Origin: Brachypodius melanocephalos
Taxonomy: Eukaryota > Chordata > Aves > Passeriformes > Pycnonotidae
DNA length: 64,000 nucleotides
Assembly (NCBI GenBank): GCA_013398615.1
Contig: VZSR01001685.1
Location: 33,843,480-33,907,479, forward strand
Reading direction: 5' to 3'
Under the pieces are notes generated by a model. The model saw nothing but the letters and a program-made list of their open reading frames with translations, searched no databases and was not told the origin of the DNA. Both the position numbers and the translations under genes were made by a program. This document shows positions 12,701-27,700 of the stretch, piece by piece; position 1 is the stretch's first letter; each line of letters starts with the position of its first letter.

Positions 12701-15700
12701 GTCACGGGGTCGTCAATTCTAACCAGAGGCTGAACTTTGAGCGAGCGAACCACATGTACGAGTTTGTGGTGATAGCTGTGGATAAAGGACATCCCCCGCG
12801 GACGGGGACGGCGTCCGTGCGCATCCGAATGGCCAACGTCAACGACGAGGCTCCCGTCTTCTCCCAGCCCGTGTAAGGCACCCTGAACACCTGCCCTGGC
12901 TTTAAAAGATGCTGTTCATACTTGTAACCTTGATAGCACTGGGCTAAATGGTCACTTGTTGTTTTGTGCAGCTGTAAGTACCAGTGGAATTGAAGGGTAA
13001 TTTTTGTATAGAAAGGCTTTAGGAGTTGGATTTTCGTTTCTAGATCGTATATTTTAAAAAAATACACCATTTGTGATACCAGTATATTGACTTTATAGAG
13101 AGAAAAGAGGATGAATCAAAAACCTGTCTATACAGGGAATGATTTTCACTGCGTTGACTCTTGGGTCTCAAAGTGATTATCCATGTATAATAAATGGGTG
13201 ACAAATAAAGATGGTAGTCAGCAAACACTAAAACTTAATTTTAGCGTCAACAGATTGTATTGTAAGCTAATTTCATGAGCCTCTGCTTGTTTAAGGCTCC
13301 TTTTTCTTTCCTGTCCCTAATCAATAAAATTTCTATTCTTTGGACAATTTTGAAGTAGGAACATGTTTAAAATACCAAACACACATTCATTTATTTACCA
13401 AATTAAATTTGTTTTTATACTCATCTCTGTAGTATCTGATGCTTTCCATTAATATGTAGGGACATAATAAACACTGCATGGCAGGTACTAGTCCTTTTTC
13501 TCAACTTTAAGAGATACATGATCCTGTTTTACAGTACAATGTAGTATGGTGCATATTGTTATCCTGCAAAGAATCCTTCAAAATTACGTATATCAAAAGT
13601 ACAGGATCACAATCCTAAAGTAAGTACCCTATGTTGAACAAAGAAGACCTAAGTCATATCTTAAACCAATTTAAGATTCCATGGTTTCATGACCAATAGC
13701 TTTAACAAACCCTTCATAATGAATTCATAATCTTGCTGGTGGTTAATGTGGTGATGGCTCTTCTGATACTTTATGTGCCCCCTTATGTCCATCAGTTACA
13801 GGACTTTCATTTCGGAAGATGCTGGTCCCGGCACCTTGGTGGCTACTGTCCGGGCAGAGGACCCTGATGGAGATGGGCTGCTTTATCTGATTACAGGAGG
13901 CAACGAGGAGGGCAACTTTGAGCTGGATAGCCAGAAAGGTAAGGAGTTTTTAGAGCACAGTTATTTACTCTGTAATCTCTACTGACTCTGCTCCACCAGT
14001 ACGTCAAAAACCATAAGAAAGCACCATATTTATATAACCTCCAAATGGAGGTGCTTTGTATCAATGAGGATTAGTTCTTTGATATCATGGTTGTTCTTCA
14101 ACTATCAGCCAAAACTTAGGATCCTGTTCCAAGTCTGTGCAGACTAAGATGACAGGTCCCTGTGCTTTGCAACCAAAACACAAACTGAGCCAGCATTACA
14201 GTGACAGAGAAATGTGGTGCTCGCTTGATTTGGTGTGTTTGCACAGTAAATTAACATGACACTCTTTGCTTCCAAATCCAGGTATCATTAAACTCCGCAG
14301 AAACCCACCACCCAGTCTGAAAGGGCCACAGTACACCCTGAATGTCACTGCAATAGATGACAATGCCTCAGGGGGGCCCACTCCTCTCAGCAGTTTTGCT
14401 GAGGTTATTGTTGGAGTTAATGACATTAATAACAACAAGCCTGTCTTCAGAGAGGTAAGATGACTTTCTCCAGATATTCTTTCCCCATTTAAGCTATACC
14501 TGGTGTAATAGAGTCTCCATAGCTGCTGGTGATTGCTGGTGGGCTGAAGGGTCTGTGTGTGCAAAGCAGAATGAACTTGTAAGTGAACAGCTGTCAGCTT
14601 TCTTCATAGAGGAAGTGTAAACCCTTCATTCTCCTTTTTCCTTCCTCTCTCTTAGAAATTGATTTCTTTGTGTGCATAAGTAATGGCAGTGATTTTCTTC
14701 CAAGTTTTTCTCAGACCTGCTGGAAAAAATATTGACACTGTGCAGCAAATTTATGTGACTCTGTGTAATATTTAGGGTCGGATGTTTGGGTGTATTTTTA
14801 GTGCGCTTACTACAGTGACAGCACCTGGGTTCTGGAGAACCAGCCTCCAGGCACACACGTGCTACAGGTAGAAGCCTATGATGCAGACCTGGGCATCAAT
14901 GGAGAGGTGAAGTATGGGCTCATGCACCGAGATGGAGCTTCCCTGGGCTTCAGCATTGACCCAGACACAGGTCAGTGGCTTCGGGTTACTGGGAAAGAAA
15001 AATGATATTGTATTGTAATGAAAATGCCGCTGTATCAGTATGTCCATGTGGACTAATGCTTAACAATGTAACTGCAGGGTTAGCTGTGACGGTTCATAGA
15101 ATAAACACTGGAAAATGCTCAGGATATGTAAATAGCTGTGTAGATTAGATTAGATTAGATTAGATTAGATTAGATTAAGGTTGTAGTGATTCAAATCATA
15201 GTAGCATAGAATGATTTGGGTTGAAAGAGACCTGAAAGATCATTTATTTCCAACACCCCGGCTGTGGGCAGGGATATCTTTCACTAGACCAGGTTGCCCA
15301 ATGCCCCATCCAACCCAGCCTTGAACACTTCCAGAGATGGAGCTTCCACAGCTTCCCTGCGCAACCTGTGTTGGGCAGTGTCTCACCACCCTCACAGTAA
15401 AGAATTTCTTTCTGATCTAAACCTGTTCCCCCTCAGTTTAAAGCCATTACCCCTTGTCCTATCACTACATGCCCAGAGACCCTCTCCAGCTCTTGTGTAG
15501 GTCACCTTAAGGTACTGGAAAGTGCTGTAAGTTCTCCGTGGAACTTTTCTTCTCCAGACTGAAAAATCCCAACTCAGGAGAGGTGTTCCAACCCTCTGAT
15601 CATCTTCATGTCCCTCTGCCGGATTCACTCCAACAGATCCACATCCTTCTTATATTGGGCGTCCTAAATGCAAATCAAATAGGGAAACAAACCCCAGTTC

Positions 15701-18700
15701 AATAAGAAGATAAAAATGTGTTCTGTATCACTTACCTTCCTATTTGGATCCATGGTAGCTAAAAAATGCAGAGCAGAAGGTATGATTTTTACATGTTAAG
15801 TTTATTCTTCCCTATAATGTGGCCACAGTTTATTTCTCATCTCACTCACAAATGGGAGATCCAGTGCACTGCAGGCAAACCCCTCATATCAGGGCAACGA
15901 TGTCTTAATATATGATTTATTTCAAATGAAGATGTTATATAGTTGTTGATGTTTCTATAGTCAAAATAGGAAAAAGGGATATTGTTATCTCCAGGACTGT
16001 GCAGGAGACTGGAAGGGCTCAAGAGCTCTGAGCATAGTAGAGAAATAGGTCTAGAGGTGGCCTCAAGAAGGCCAGTTCAAAATCTGCTAACCAGAAGAAA
16101 ATAGCTGAGTATGGAGAGAGTTGATTAGTAGGGAGGGAAACCTGAAGATTTGGAGAAAATTGTTTGATTTATCCACTCTATGATTTTACCCAATTTTAAT
16201 CTGTTCAATGAGGCAGCCTCCAACTCCTGTGGCAGAGGTTGCTTTGGTCACATCACTTGTGTCTTCTGTGGTGTGACTCTTCCTCAAAGAGCTTCCTCAA
16301 TGAGCTGATTCAGTTACTTGGACTACGACTGGAGTAAACCTAGAGAGGTCCTTCAGTGCTCCATGAGCCATGAGATAACAAGATACTCAGACTCAGCTTC
16401 TTATCAGGGCAGCAGGAAAAAGGTGACATGTGAGGAAAGGAGAGAAAAGAGAACTGCAGTTGGTCTAGTCCAAGACGTGCGTTGCAGGGTTGGTGAGGAT
16501 TGAGCTTCACGGTTGTGTCGCATGCGGTCAGAGCTTCCTTTTGCGCAGGAGATGTGCAGATCCCTCTCTGCAAGTTCAGCCCCGAGGCTGTGACCCGCGG
16601 AACAGGAGGTGTCTGTGTTTGCAGGAGTCATCAGCACCACGCAGAGTTTCGACCGGGAGCGGCAGAGGGAGTACACTCTGTCTGTCACAGCCACTGACCG
16701 GGCGCGGGAGCCGCTGATCGGCGTGTGCCAGCTCACCGTTCTCATCGCTGACATCAACGACAACGACCCCACCTTTGAGAACAGCCGCTACCAGTGTGAG
16801 TGTTACTGAGCTGCTCGTCCCAGTACTGCCACGCGAATCTTGTTAGGTTATTCCTTGTAACAATGGTCAGCTTGTTGGGTGACCAATCTTCCTTTGTTGC
16901 CCACTAAGCCAGGCACTGTTTAACCCATCATCAGTGGAAACGTGCAGAATTAACCAGTCCTCTTTAGTAGTTTCAGTTCTCTTAAAAACGTTGACATACA
17001 CCACTCTTACAGTTGAGGCAGATCTGATCCCTTCTCTTTGCAGCTTTTCTCTGCCCAGCTTTTTTCCACGCTGAATTTTTATTTGATGTCCCAAAACAAA
17101 ACATGACATCCTAGCTGGGAAATCATCAACCCTGACTAGAAGTACAATTGTCATCTGTGTCTCTGTAGCACAGCACCTCTGTTTGAATAGGCTGAAGTGT
17201 CATTTATGTCTTGTCAAACAGCACAAAATCCTTGGCTTCTAGGCTGTCTTTGGCTGAGAGCCAATGCCTGCTGTATCTCTCCTGCTGGGCTAGCTTTTCC
17301 CATTTGCCCTGGTGACATTCCATTTTTCATCCCCCCATGATATGCTTTACATCAGTCTTTCATTTAATTTGACTGGATGCTTCTCCAGTAGAATCCTGCA
17401 TTTCATTACTCTGGGACCCTCTACATTTAATGTCATCCACAAGCCATGAGCATAATCTCTAGTTGTCGGACTGGAACAGGTCCTTCCTTGCATAATTGCT
17501 TAAAATGGAAAAAAAAAAAAAAGTTGCTGATGCATCTGCCAACAACTTCATTTTGGAGTTTTTCCACTTGTCATGGATGGTAAAGCAGTGACCAATGCCT
17601 TATTAAAATAGAGATGGCTTATAAGAAAATTGTCTTTAATATCATAGATGCCAGTATTGTAGAAGGATTCAAAAATAAGTTGGATGTTTCTCTTTTAGGA
17701 CTTTAACAAGAAGTGACATGCTGGGAAATAAGCTAAATATACATCTACACTTCAGATTTATGCACAAGGACAGAAGGAAAATTGTGTTGCACCTATTAAA
17801 GTATCTCATAGTGACTAATTCTAAGTTCCAAATTCATTAAAATGTGTAGATTTGGAATAGCCGTTTCTACATTCTTACCAGCATCTTCTGCAAACCTGGC
17901 CAAAGCAGCACAGAGAAGATGATCTTTCAACTTCAGAACAGGAGACTTCCTCCTTCTTTCAGGAGTAGGAATGATCTATCTAGAGAGAAATATTTTTGAG
18001 TAGAGCAGGCAAGTAAGTCCCTGAGTTAAAGGTAATGTTTGTTCAAAGATGAACCTTTCTATTCTACCATCACACATGTCCTTCAGGTGAAACTGCCCAG
18101 GATTTTTCTTTTTCAAAAGCTGTGAAGCTGAGAGGTTGCATTTGTAATTATGGTGGCTTCAGCACTTCTGAAGAACAGGAAGGTTTTGTTGGTTTTTTTC
18201 ATGAATGGAGGGTACCAGCAAAGGCAGCTTTTTCAGATGACAAAACTGTAGATAATGAGGTCACGTTGTGCCTAGCATTTTCCCAACATCTCTACATAAG
18301 TAATCAATGCTTGAACGTCAGAGAATTAAAAATAGCTTCTTCCCCAGCAAGATCAAATGCCATTAGTCATAGGTTTCTATTCATCCTGGAAACTGCTGGT
18401 TCTTTACTCTCAGCACTAGGATGTTGGTTAAATTCCTGATTTAGCCATGCATCTCCTAGACTGTCTGCAAAACAGGCATTAAAGAAATGCTTAACTGTAG
18501 TAGGAATGGTACAGTAAATGTTAAAGTTGTGTCAGCAGCAAGTGAAGCACATGAAATTTGTAATTACCAAATTAATTAGAGTATCACCCAAGTAACTTTT
18601 TTCTTACAATGCAGTTTAACAGAATTTGACTGTTAGAGACAGCATAAATACACGCATACATACACACATGCACACACACACACACAAAAGCATAAACACA

Positions 18701-21700
18701 AAAAAGAGTGTTTTACAGTGATTTATGGCAGTTAATTCAATTTTCATTAATCTATCTTAGTGCTAGTAAATCTCTTGTGAGATTAGCTTTGTTTGTTTCT
18801 GACATACCAAAGACAAGATTCCCAGGATAATTAAATGACACGGGGACAAGTGAAGCCTTTTAAATGACACAGGGATGAGTGAAGCCAATTAAATCTCAAA
18901 TTATTGTTCATGGAGCAAGTGATTGCTGTTGTTTAAAGTTGTACTGCTCCACTACTACAGACTGTAGACATTAAAGGAGAAGACCAAAAGAGAAAACATA
19001 ACCATTCCATAAATAGTGTGCAGTTCTGATTATCTCATCTTAAAAATGCTAAAGGAGACACATATAAGGGAGATCAAAGATATGAAATAGTTTCTGAACA
19101 AGACATGAATTATCAGACTGACTGGGCTTCCTAAACCCAACTGCAACAACCTTCCCACTGCCAGTTTTAATACACTGAGCTGATGGAGTCTTAGTACAAA
19201 GAAACAGCGCAAAAACACAATCAGGCAAGCATATATCGCTCCTTGAAGGAGGAATTGGGACAGGGTGACTGAGGATAGAGGGAAGAGCTGAACCAAAAAT
19301 CAGTGTAAAGACGAGTGTGGAAGAAAGACAGCTGGCAGGGGTGCGATAACTTCATATAAAACTGTGCCTCTCAGAGTGGAGGAGAGCAGGAAATGACTGC
19401 TCACGATTTCCCATCATTTTGTTGGTGTGCCTTCCAGAAACCAGGCTTTAGGAAGACAAAAATAATTCCTCTTCTGTGCAATGGGCTCTTCAAATGCGTG
19501 ACTTTGCCACCAATTTTACATGACAATTATCCAAGCAGGTTCAAAGATGGATTGGTCTCTCTAGAACTATGGGCAGAAAGATACGACCTCTGACACAGGT
19601 AGATTTCTGGGAACAGGGAGTGGACCCTAAGGAAAAGGACATACATAAAATGATCATTGCCCTTGCCCTGGGCAGCTTCTCCAAAACACTGTGGGGTTGG
19701 AGGCATCTTCGCTGTGACCTGAGTCTTTATCCTTTGCAATTACCTGGTGTCTCCCACTGGCAGTGCTGCTGGCACCACTCATATTCAAGGTTAATTCAAC
19801 TCACACGGAATTCCCTTTGATGCCAGTCTGCTTTTATCATCAGCTGAGCCCAGCAGGCTGGGCTGTGAGCCGAAGCAGTGGGCATGGGAGCTGCTGTGGT
19901 CTTGCCAGCACTGCTATGGAGAGGCACAAGTGCTGGCAGCAGCAGTGTCAGTAAATCTGCACCACCAGCAGCTCACTTAACAACCCAGCATGGCAGGAGA
20001 GAGGGAAGGGAAAGCTAAAAGACGACTATAGACACTGTTGGTGACAATACTTTATAACCTGCCTCCGTACAGAAATATTTAACCTCCCATGAAGGGAACA
20101 ATGATGTTTTACAGTGGTATTTCTTTACAAATACAGTCTGCTAAACCAGAGTAGACCTGCTGACAATACCTTTGTCTTTTCAAAGACTTCCTTAGCGAAG
20201 ACACTCCGGTGGGGATGAGTTTCCTCCGAGTTGCAGCTCACGACAGTGACCAGGGTGTGAACGCTGCTGTCACATACTCAATGTTAGAGCATCAGCTGGA
20301 ATACTTCCAGATCAACCCCAGCACAGGCTGGGTGTATGTGAATTGCCCACTACCCCAGGTAATGTGAGACTCCAACCCCTCAAATCCACTGCAGAGGGTT
20401 TATTGCAATCTCTTGGTTTGTACAGAATGGTTCTCAAGTATCCTCTGTCTTTGTTTGGTAGCCAATGCGCATTAGCCGCTATATTGTAGCGACAGATGGT
20501 GGGAACAGAAGCAGCACGGTGGAGCTGACAGTGACTGTCACTAGTGCACTGAGCCAGCCACCCCGGTGGGAGCAGAGCACATACTGGGTAACCATCCCTG
20601 AAAACACCATTCGTGACACCAGGATTGTGGTATGTTAAAAGCGTGGTTCCTTCTCTTTCTCTTCATTTCCACTTCTTCCTCTGTTGTGCTCTAAGTCAGA
20701 AGTATGTGGATTCCCACTCTGCAGCCTTTTTGCATTGCACTGTTCCCTTATGAGCCTTCACTGCTGTGTACCCATTAAAGTTTGTAAGGTGTATCTGTGC
20801 CAGAATAGGCTGGCATTTCAGCTGGCAGCAGTTTTCCCAGTGAATTCTTACACTAATGGCCCTCAAGGTGTGTTGCCACAGGAGCAAGACTTGTGCATTG
20901 CCAGACAAGGAAATCCTTGACTGTTCCCTCCAAGAGCCAAGTCCTCACTCCTCCATCCTCAGTGGGCTGTGTTATTTGCTTGTGTCTTTTTAAAAGCTTT
21001 TCTCAGTTTAGCACAACAGCGTGGAGTGACATAGTTTGCTTCAGACTCTTCTAATTCAAACTAATTACTTTTTAACCCATAGAGACTTAGTCTTTAAGGA
21101 CAGTGCCTTCTATATATGGCCACATAATTCCTGCCTTCCTCTTCCTGTATGTAATATTCAAGCTCTTGGAAAAAATTTAGAGTTTGGGGTTTTTTTTCTG
21201 TAACTTGCTGGGTAAAATGTACAGCCCGGTGGAGAAATGGTCTCCTCATGGATCGGTTTTGCTTTGGAAGGAGGAGAGAGGAGGGATTTCCTTTAGCTGT
21301 GCAACAGTTCTGGCTTGGCACATTTTTAGGCAGATAAATTTCCTGTTGATTAAACACCTGCATCAAACCTAGATATTGTAAAATAAAACTTAGCTCTGTA
21401 AATGTTTCTATTTTTTTTCTGTTACCCAAGGCATGTATGTTCTTGGAGAACTTACATGTATGTATGTTTCTGCCATCAAACTCAACATGTGACACTTGCA
21501 ACCCCGTGCTTCATGAATGTATGTGGTGGCTCTTTTCTTCTTCAGACCATCAAAGCCACATCCCCTCTTGGTGATCCCAGGGTTACGTATAATCTGGAGG
21601 AGGGTCAAGTTCCAGAGACTAACATGCCAGTTCGTTTCTATCTGAAGCCAAACAGAGCTGATGGATCTGCTTCTCTTCTAGTCGCTGAACCACTTGACTT

Positions 21701-24700
21701 TGAGACAACTAAGTTTTTCACCCTGACAGTCCGGGCACAAAACGTAGCAATGACTCCTTTAGCTTCCTTTGCCACTGTTTGTGTGAATATAACAGGTAAG
21801 CTTTGCTGCTGTTCAGAGCAATATTCTTGTTATTTTTAGTATAATGCCACAAATTAAGGTAACATCCGTGAAATGCCAAGCCACCTCTGAATGCTTTGTA
21901 CATTTAAATACTGTAAAAAGTTCTGCAGTCATTAAAAAGATCTCTTTGGGACAATTCCTAAGTATAGCTATCGAATGGGGAGATGTGATACTGCAAAAAT
22001 TGGCTGTCTGAATGTTTAGGCAGCACTAGTCCCTGGTTCTGTAAAGGTAATTAGAAAGATTTGCTTTCGAAAGGAAGAGAAATCCAGTACTTGTTCCCAA
22101 GCTATTGAAAGGAGATGAGTATTACTGGAAATAGTCTGTGCTACAGAAAAAGAAACAGCCCACATAGACTGGGTTTGTGTTGGATAGAGGTTTAGAGGCT
22201 TTTGTTATATTGAGAATTTTCCATTGCACACTTAGATTAAAACTACAGAAATGAAATTGCAAGGATTCTTATGATAGGTGCAATTTTCAAAAATTTGATC
22301 CAGACCTCCTTATAGTAGGATCTTTTTGTAAGGCTCTGTTCCTGTGGATCCACATAAAACTATAAATCTGATATCAATCCCTACTTTTTGCAGAATTAGC
22401 AGAGTTACTTTTGTTAGGCAGACATTCAGATGAAAATACGAGTAAGTGAAGTCTCCAGCAAAAAAACATTTGTCTTGTCTACCATCATGGAAATGAGAAT
22501 GAGATAGTAATTTGAAAGCGAATCCAACTCTCCTGCTTCACTTGATCATAGAATTGTCCTGTCTTTTATAATCTACCAATGCAAAACCCCTTCAGGCTGT
22601 AGAGCAGGGTCTGAGCCTCATTGTAAGTTGTGGACCTTTTCCCAAAAAGGTTTTTCCTGTAGTGCAGTTATTGGTACCAGAATTTGGCAGAAACTTTATT
22701 CTACTCACAAGAAAAAAATCCTTTTTCGGTAACTTAGCTGTGGATGGAAGCCCTCCTGGTCCTGGCATTCATGGATTTAGCATATCACTGGTCAAATCAC
22801 TAACCAGTATCTTAGCTGGGATTAGGCCACTGTCTCCCAGAAACTGCCCAGTGTCTATAAAATGCCTCCTGATTGCTACCATGAGAATGCGAAAACCCAA
22901 AGCAGGATTGCTTACTACTATAAACAATGTAAGTTCTTCCTCCAAGCAAAACACAACTGTGGGGGAAAAAACAAAACCACAGTAAACAAAATAGTCTTCA
23001 AATATTTTCTTACCACGATCCTCATCACCTCCTTTTTCAGATGTCAATGATAATGTTCCATTCTTCATGTCTTCTAACTACGAGGTGTCTGTGCCAGAAG
23101 GAGCTGATGTTGGCACATCCGTGGTTCAAGTGGTAGCTATGGACTTGGATTCTGGCCTACATGGAGAGGTTTGACCTTAATCCCGTTCTTTTCCTCACAA
23201 TACTCAAGTTGTAGCATTGTAATTGGTGAAAATGTGCAGTCAGCAGATGGCAGGGTAATGAGCCACCAGCACTTCTTACAGCACTTGTCAAGCATTTGTC
23301 TCTCTTATGTCTGGTGTGCATCACAAGGGATGCAGGCAGAGAAGATGCTGTTTGTGATCTCAGGGTCCTGCAGCATGGCAGCTCATCCTGACCCAGCAAC
23401 CACAACAAAGCACTGCTGCATGATTCTCAGGGTTGCTCCCATGACAAGGGGATGTTCTTGCAGGACATGTTTCCAAACTCTTGCCTCTTTAACTCACTTT
23501 TTAATTGACCATCAGTGATTACTGTCAGTTTAAATTAACAGCCATTTAAATATGGTCAATTAAATACCATAGTTGGTCAAACCAACATTTGACCATCATA
23601 ATAATAATGACCCAACCTAGGAAAAAGCAGAATTCTGAAGGGAATTGCTGATTTCCTTTGTATTTTCCTGCACCATGTCTAAAAATCCTACTAGTTCTTC
23701 TTGAAGAAACACTAGCTAGTGGAGATCTGCTGTTCTGAAACTGTCATTTTGCAGATTCTGAAGAGCAGCCTGTGTGATAGAACAGTCTGGTGCTGCTCAG
23801 GGCATGATTTGGGGGTGGAGGTGGAAATGGTGTTTTTTCACAGAACGACCTTTATTAAAGGGAAAAATGTGAATAGCTTTCATTGGTGGAGGTTTTCATT
23901 TATGTTGTCTTATTGAACAGGACCCAAATTATTGGGGTTTTTTTTGTTTTTGGTTTTTTTGGGGGGGGGGTGGTGCTTGTTTTGTTATGTTTTGGTTTGG
24001 TTTTTTGAGATCAGAAGTACAGTAGATTACTAGAAGCTGAGGCAAAACCAGGGAAAATTCCAGTCCATACATTCTCCCTCCTTCTGTTATTCGTGGTCTT
24101 CCTTAACTGCTCCTACTGGCCACTGTTGGAGATTAGATACTGGGCTTGATGGGCCTTGACTGGTACAGATATTCTTCTGTTTGACAATTCTGCACTTTTT
24201 ATATCAAAATGAACAAAACATTTACAAAACTCATGTTCAGATGATCTGTCTTTCCTCAGAGTGTCGCTACTTTGCAGACAGAACCAGGAGGCTTTTGAGG
24301 AAGGTGGAGGCCACAGCACTTGGACATACAAATGAAAATTGAAAATGTAACCTCTTTTAACTATTTCCTTTTTAGGTTCACTACTTAATATTAAAAGATG
24401 CTAATGAGGATTATCAGTTCTTCACCATTGAACCTGAGACAGGAATTATTTCCACCCAGGCATCTTTTGACAGAGAGAAAAGAGCATCTTACTTGATTGA
24501 AGTTCAGTCTCAGGACTTATCAGAATCTGCTAGACCCGGTGTTCATGGGCAGCCCAACACAGGTAAAACTAAGAAGGAATTCTATACTGGGCTTTTTAAC
24601 TTGCGCAGGCTTGGCAGGTGTGTGAGCTGTTTGGGATAATACAAGGTATTCCACCTCTGCCTTTTCTACTCTGTGTGTTCCTCCTGCATCTCCTTCTCAG

Positions 24701-27700
24701 ACACAGCCTACGTGAGGGTTTTTGTCAGTGATGTGAACGACAACGCTCCGGCCTTTCCTCGGTCAGTGTACGAGGTCAGCATAGATGAGGACAGGGATGT
24801 TGGAACTCCTGTGGTGACAGCAACAGCAGATGACAAAGATGAGGGTGAGTGGACCCTGCATGTCTTTTTAAGTTCCTTTAGTGTTAATGTGTGTTTGTGT
24901 GTAGGGCTACTTCCTTCACGGACAAACAGTTCTCTGTATTCAGGAGACAGTTCCACATTTCAAATATTTGTAAAAGTGGGGAGAGAAGTTCTGGGCACGT
25001 GTGAGTGTTTTCTGTAGTTAGATGCTCAGGTTTGTAGTGCAAAGGTTGAGTTAGCTGGCAATGTCTTTGGGCTAGAATGAAATCACCTGGAATCACAGCA
25101 CTGCTGTAACTTTACACACTCCCTCTCTCTGGAGCACATGCTTGTTTTTGCTGACTCCTGTACTTTCAAGATCTCCCTAGGAGTCAGTTCTATTTACCAC
25201 TATTGTAAGAAAATCAAATGTGCACTTTTGGTGAGTTAGTGGGTTAAATATGCTTGTGGAAGAATCTGACAAACAGTAGAAAATGGAGGATGACATGGCC
25301 AGAAGAGAAATTAGGAAGAAAGGGAAAGCCAGCCCTTCCATTTGGGTTCACACTGACACCAGCTCTGATGGTGTGAAGCTGCGCCTACATTGTGGTAAGA
25401 CCAGATGGGCAGAGCCAGTCCAACAGCATGTGTCACTGTCAGTCACAGTCAGTCCCTGTCTTTGCATTTTGGTTGCTTTTGTGAGCTGGTCCAGCTCAAC
25501 TTGCTCAAGAGAAACAAATCTATTGATTAAAAGAGGACAAGCTGGTGACAGAGCCCAAATGAGAATGAGAGGGATGTGTTGCTGGGAGCCGGTGAGAGCT
25601 GGCCGTTCCTTTTTGTGGCAGTGCTGCAATTCCTGTGCCTCTTAGTGCCCATGAGGGAGGTGTAAAGAGGCCACTTGAAACCAGCTGCTGCACTTGGGAG
25701 AATTTGACAAAAGCTGCTAGCAAGTGGTGCTCAAATCCCTGCTGCAAAGGCAGCCAAGTCCTTCCAAGCACTAATGTTGAGCACAGCCTTTTCACTTTCT
25801 AGCCATCTATATTGCTCTAGTCTTCTCATCCACAGCTGACTCACAGCTTAAAAAGCTGAATGTTCTTTTTGCTCCTGGCAGTTCACCTATTTAATTTAGG
25901 AAATGGCTTTGTATATTGCAATGCAATGTATTTTTTACCTTTCCAAATAAGTAAACAGGAAGCACTAAACTATTTGTTGTTACTCCTAAAAGTTTTGTTG
26001 TTCTCCCTAAAATTTTTGCAGCAACCAAACAATTGCTGTTGCACAGGTGGAATGTTCCAAGATGAATTCTTGCCCAAAATAGAGGACTTCTGTTATATTT
26101 TAGCACCACCCAGTGGTTTAAAAAAAGTTAGGGAATACTGGCATTTGAAACGAGAGGCTTAGGAAACATGGAGTAAAAATTGCTTCTTGTGTTTTCATAG
26201 TATGTTAAGATTTTAATACTGGCAAATGAATGCACAATAATTTAGAGGCACATGATATCTCCATTATCAATCAACAAGTGTTTGTCTGTGTCTGTAAATT
26301 ATACTTGTAAATATAAATGCAAACCTAGCCTCTCATCTACCACACACAAAACCTTCAAATTACATGCACAGATCATTCTATGTATGTTTTTGTGTTTCAT
26401 CTCACACACACGCTCCACGGCAGTCTGAGCAAATAAGGTTTCTCTCGGATACATGTCCATTGTTCATAGCTGGATAGGGCATTCATAGAGCAAACAAAGG
26501 GGGCAATTGTTTCTTTCTCTTATAGGTGCAAATGCCAAACTAAGGTATCAGATCACTTCAGGAAATGTGAAAGGGGTTTTTGATGTGGAACCTGAAATTG
26601 GAACTGTCTTCATTGCTCAGCCTCTGGATTATGAACAAGAACAACATTATGAGCTCCGCCTTGTAGCTTCTGATGGAAAATGGGAAAACCACACTCTTAT
26701 CATCATCAATGTTGTCAATAAGAATGATGAAGCACCAGTCTTCACTCAGAATGAATACCAGGGCAGTGTCCTGGAGGAGCTCACAGATCTGCCTGTACTT
26801 GTCCTAAAGGTAAAGCAGTTTCAACACAGCAGGGCAAAACCTGGCTTTGTGTTCAGCTCAGTCCCATTCATTTACACAAATCCAAAAGGATAGTTTATTT
26901 AGGGTGGGGGTGAGGCCTGGTATTAGGATTTAACTAGCAACTATCTGTAAAGAGCAGAATAAAGTAAGCCGGGTAATTTTGCGTGGTGGACTTGCTCTCT
27001 TGACCAACATAAATAATGGTTATTATTAAATAATAACCTTTAAAAAAGGGTCTTTTCCAAACTGATTCTAAAATTATGTGATTCTAAATATTGAAAAATG
27101 TGATAACTTTCCTTTGCAAAGAAGATTTGGCACATTGTGAGTAACTGTATAAGCACAGAATGGTTGGCATGTCTACCTCATGCATGTAATGGTTAAATTT
27201 AGGCTACCAAATAAACATTACCAGGGACTGTTCTTTAACTACAGCTCAATCATCTTCATTGTTTTATTGTTAGAACAGTTCTTGGTAGGCCCAACTAGCA
27301 ATCTCCCGAACAATCCCTGGATGAAAATCAGGAGCTGGGAGTTCTCTCTGGCCTCCCGTGCTGATCGTCAGCTTGGATGTATGGCCTGTTTTCACAGCAG
27401 CCTGTTCACTCAGAGAGAATCAGCCTCTGCTTGCCTTTGTATTTCACAAGAAATATTTGCTCAGCAGAACTGTTACTATTTTCACTTGATTCTTCCTACA
27501 GTTTTTTCTCTTTCCAAAATATACTGGGAAGCAGAATGTATTAGTCTGTCAAAATGTCCTCTCTTTGTTTCTCTAGGCTGTTCATGATGTTTATTAAAAG
27601 AGTACTTGAATGACTCAAACCAATAGATGCTTGCTGTTAAAATGCATGCTATCCATTTAGCCTGCACTGTAGCAGCTGCCATCAATAAGAGAACTATGAC

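Larger units (their letters stand above)
16796..20185 (+). other. Cadherin intron 9 (3.4 kb)
   Basis: It holds a poly-A run near 17509, a CA-type microsatellite and a 29-bp tandem duplication, listed separately. I recognised no exon, RNA gene or CR1 copy in the rest. Confidence 0.6.
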
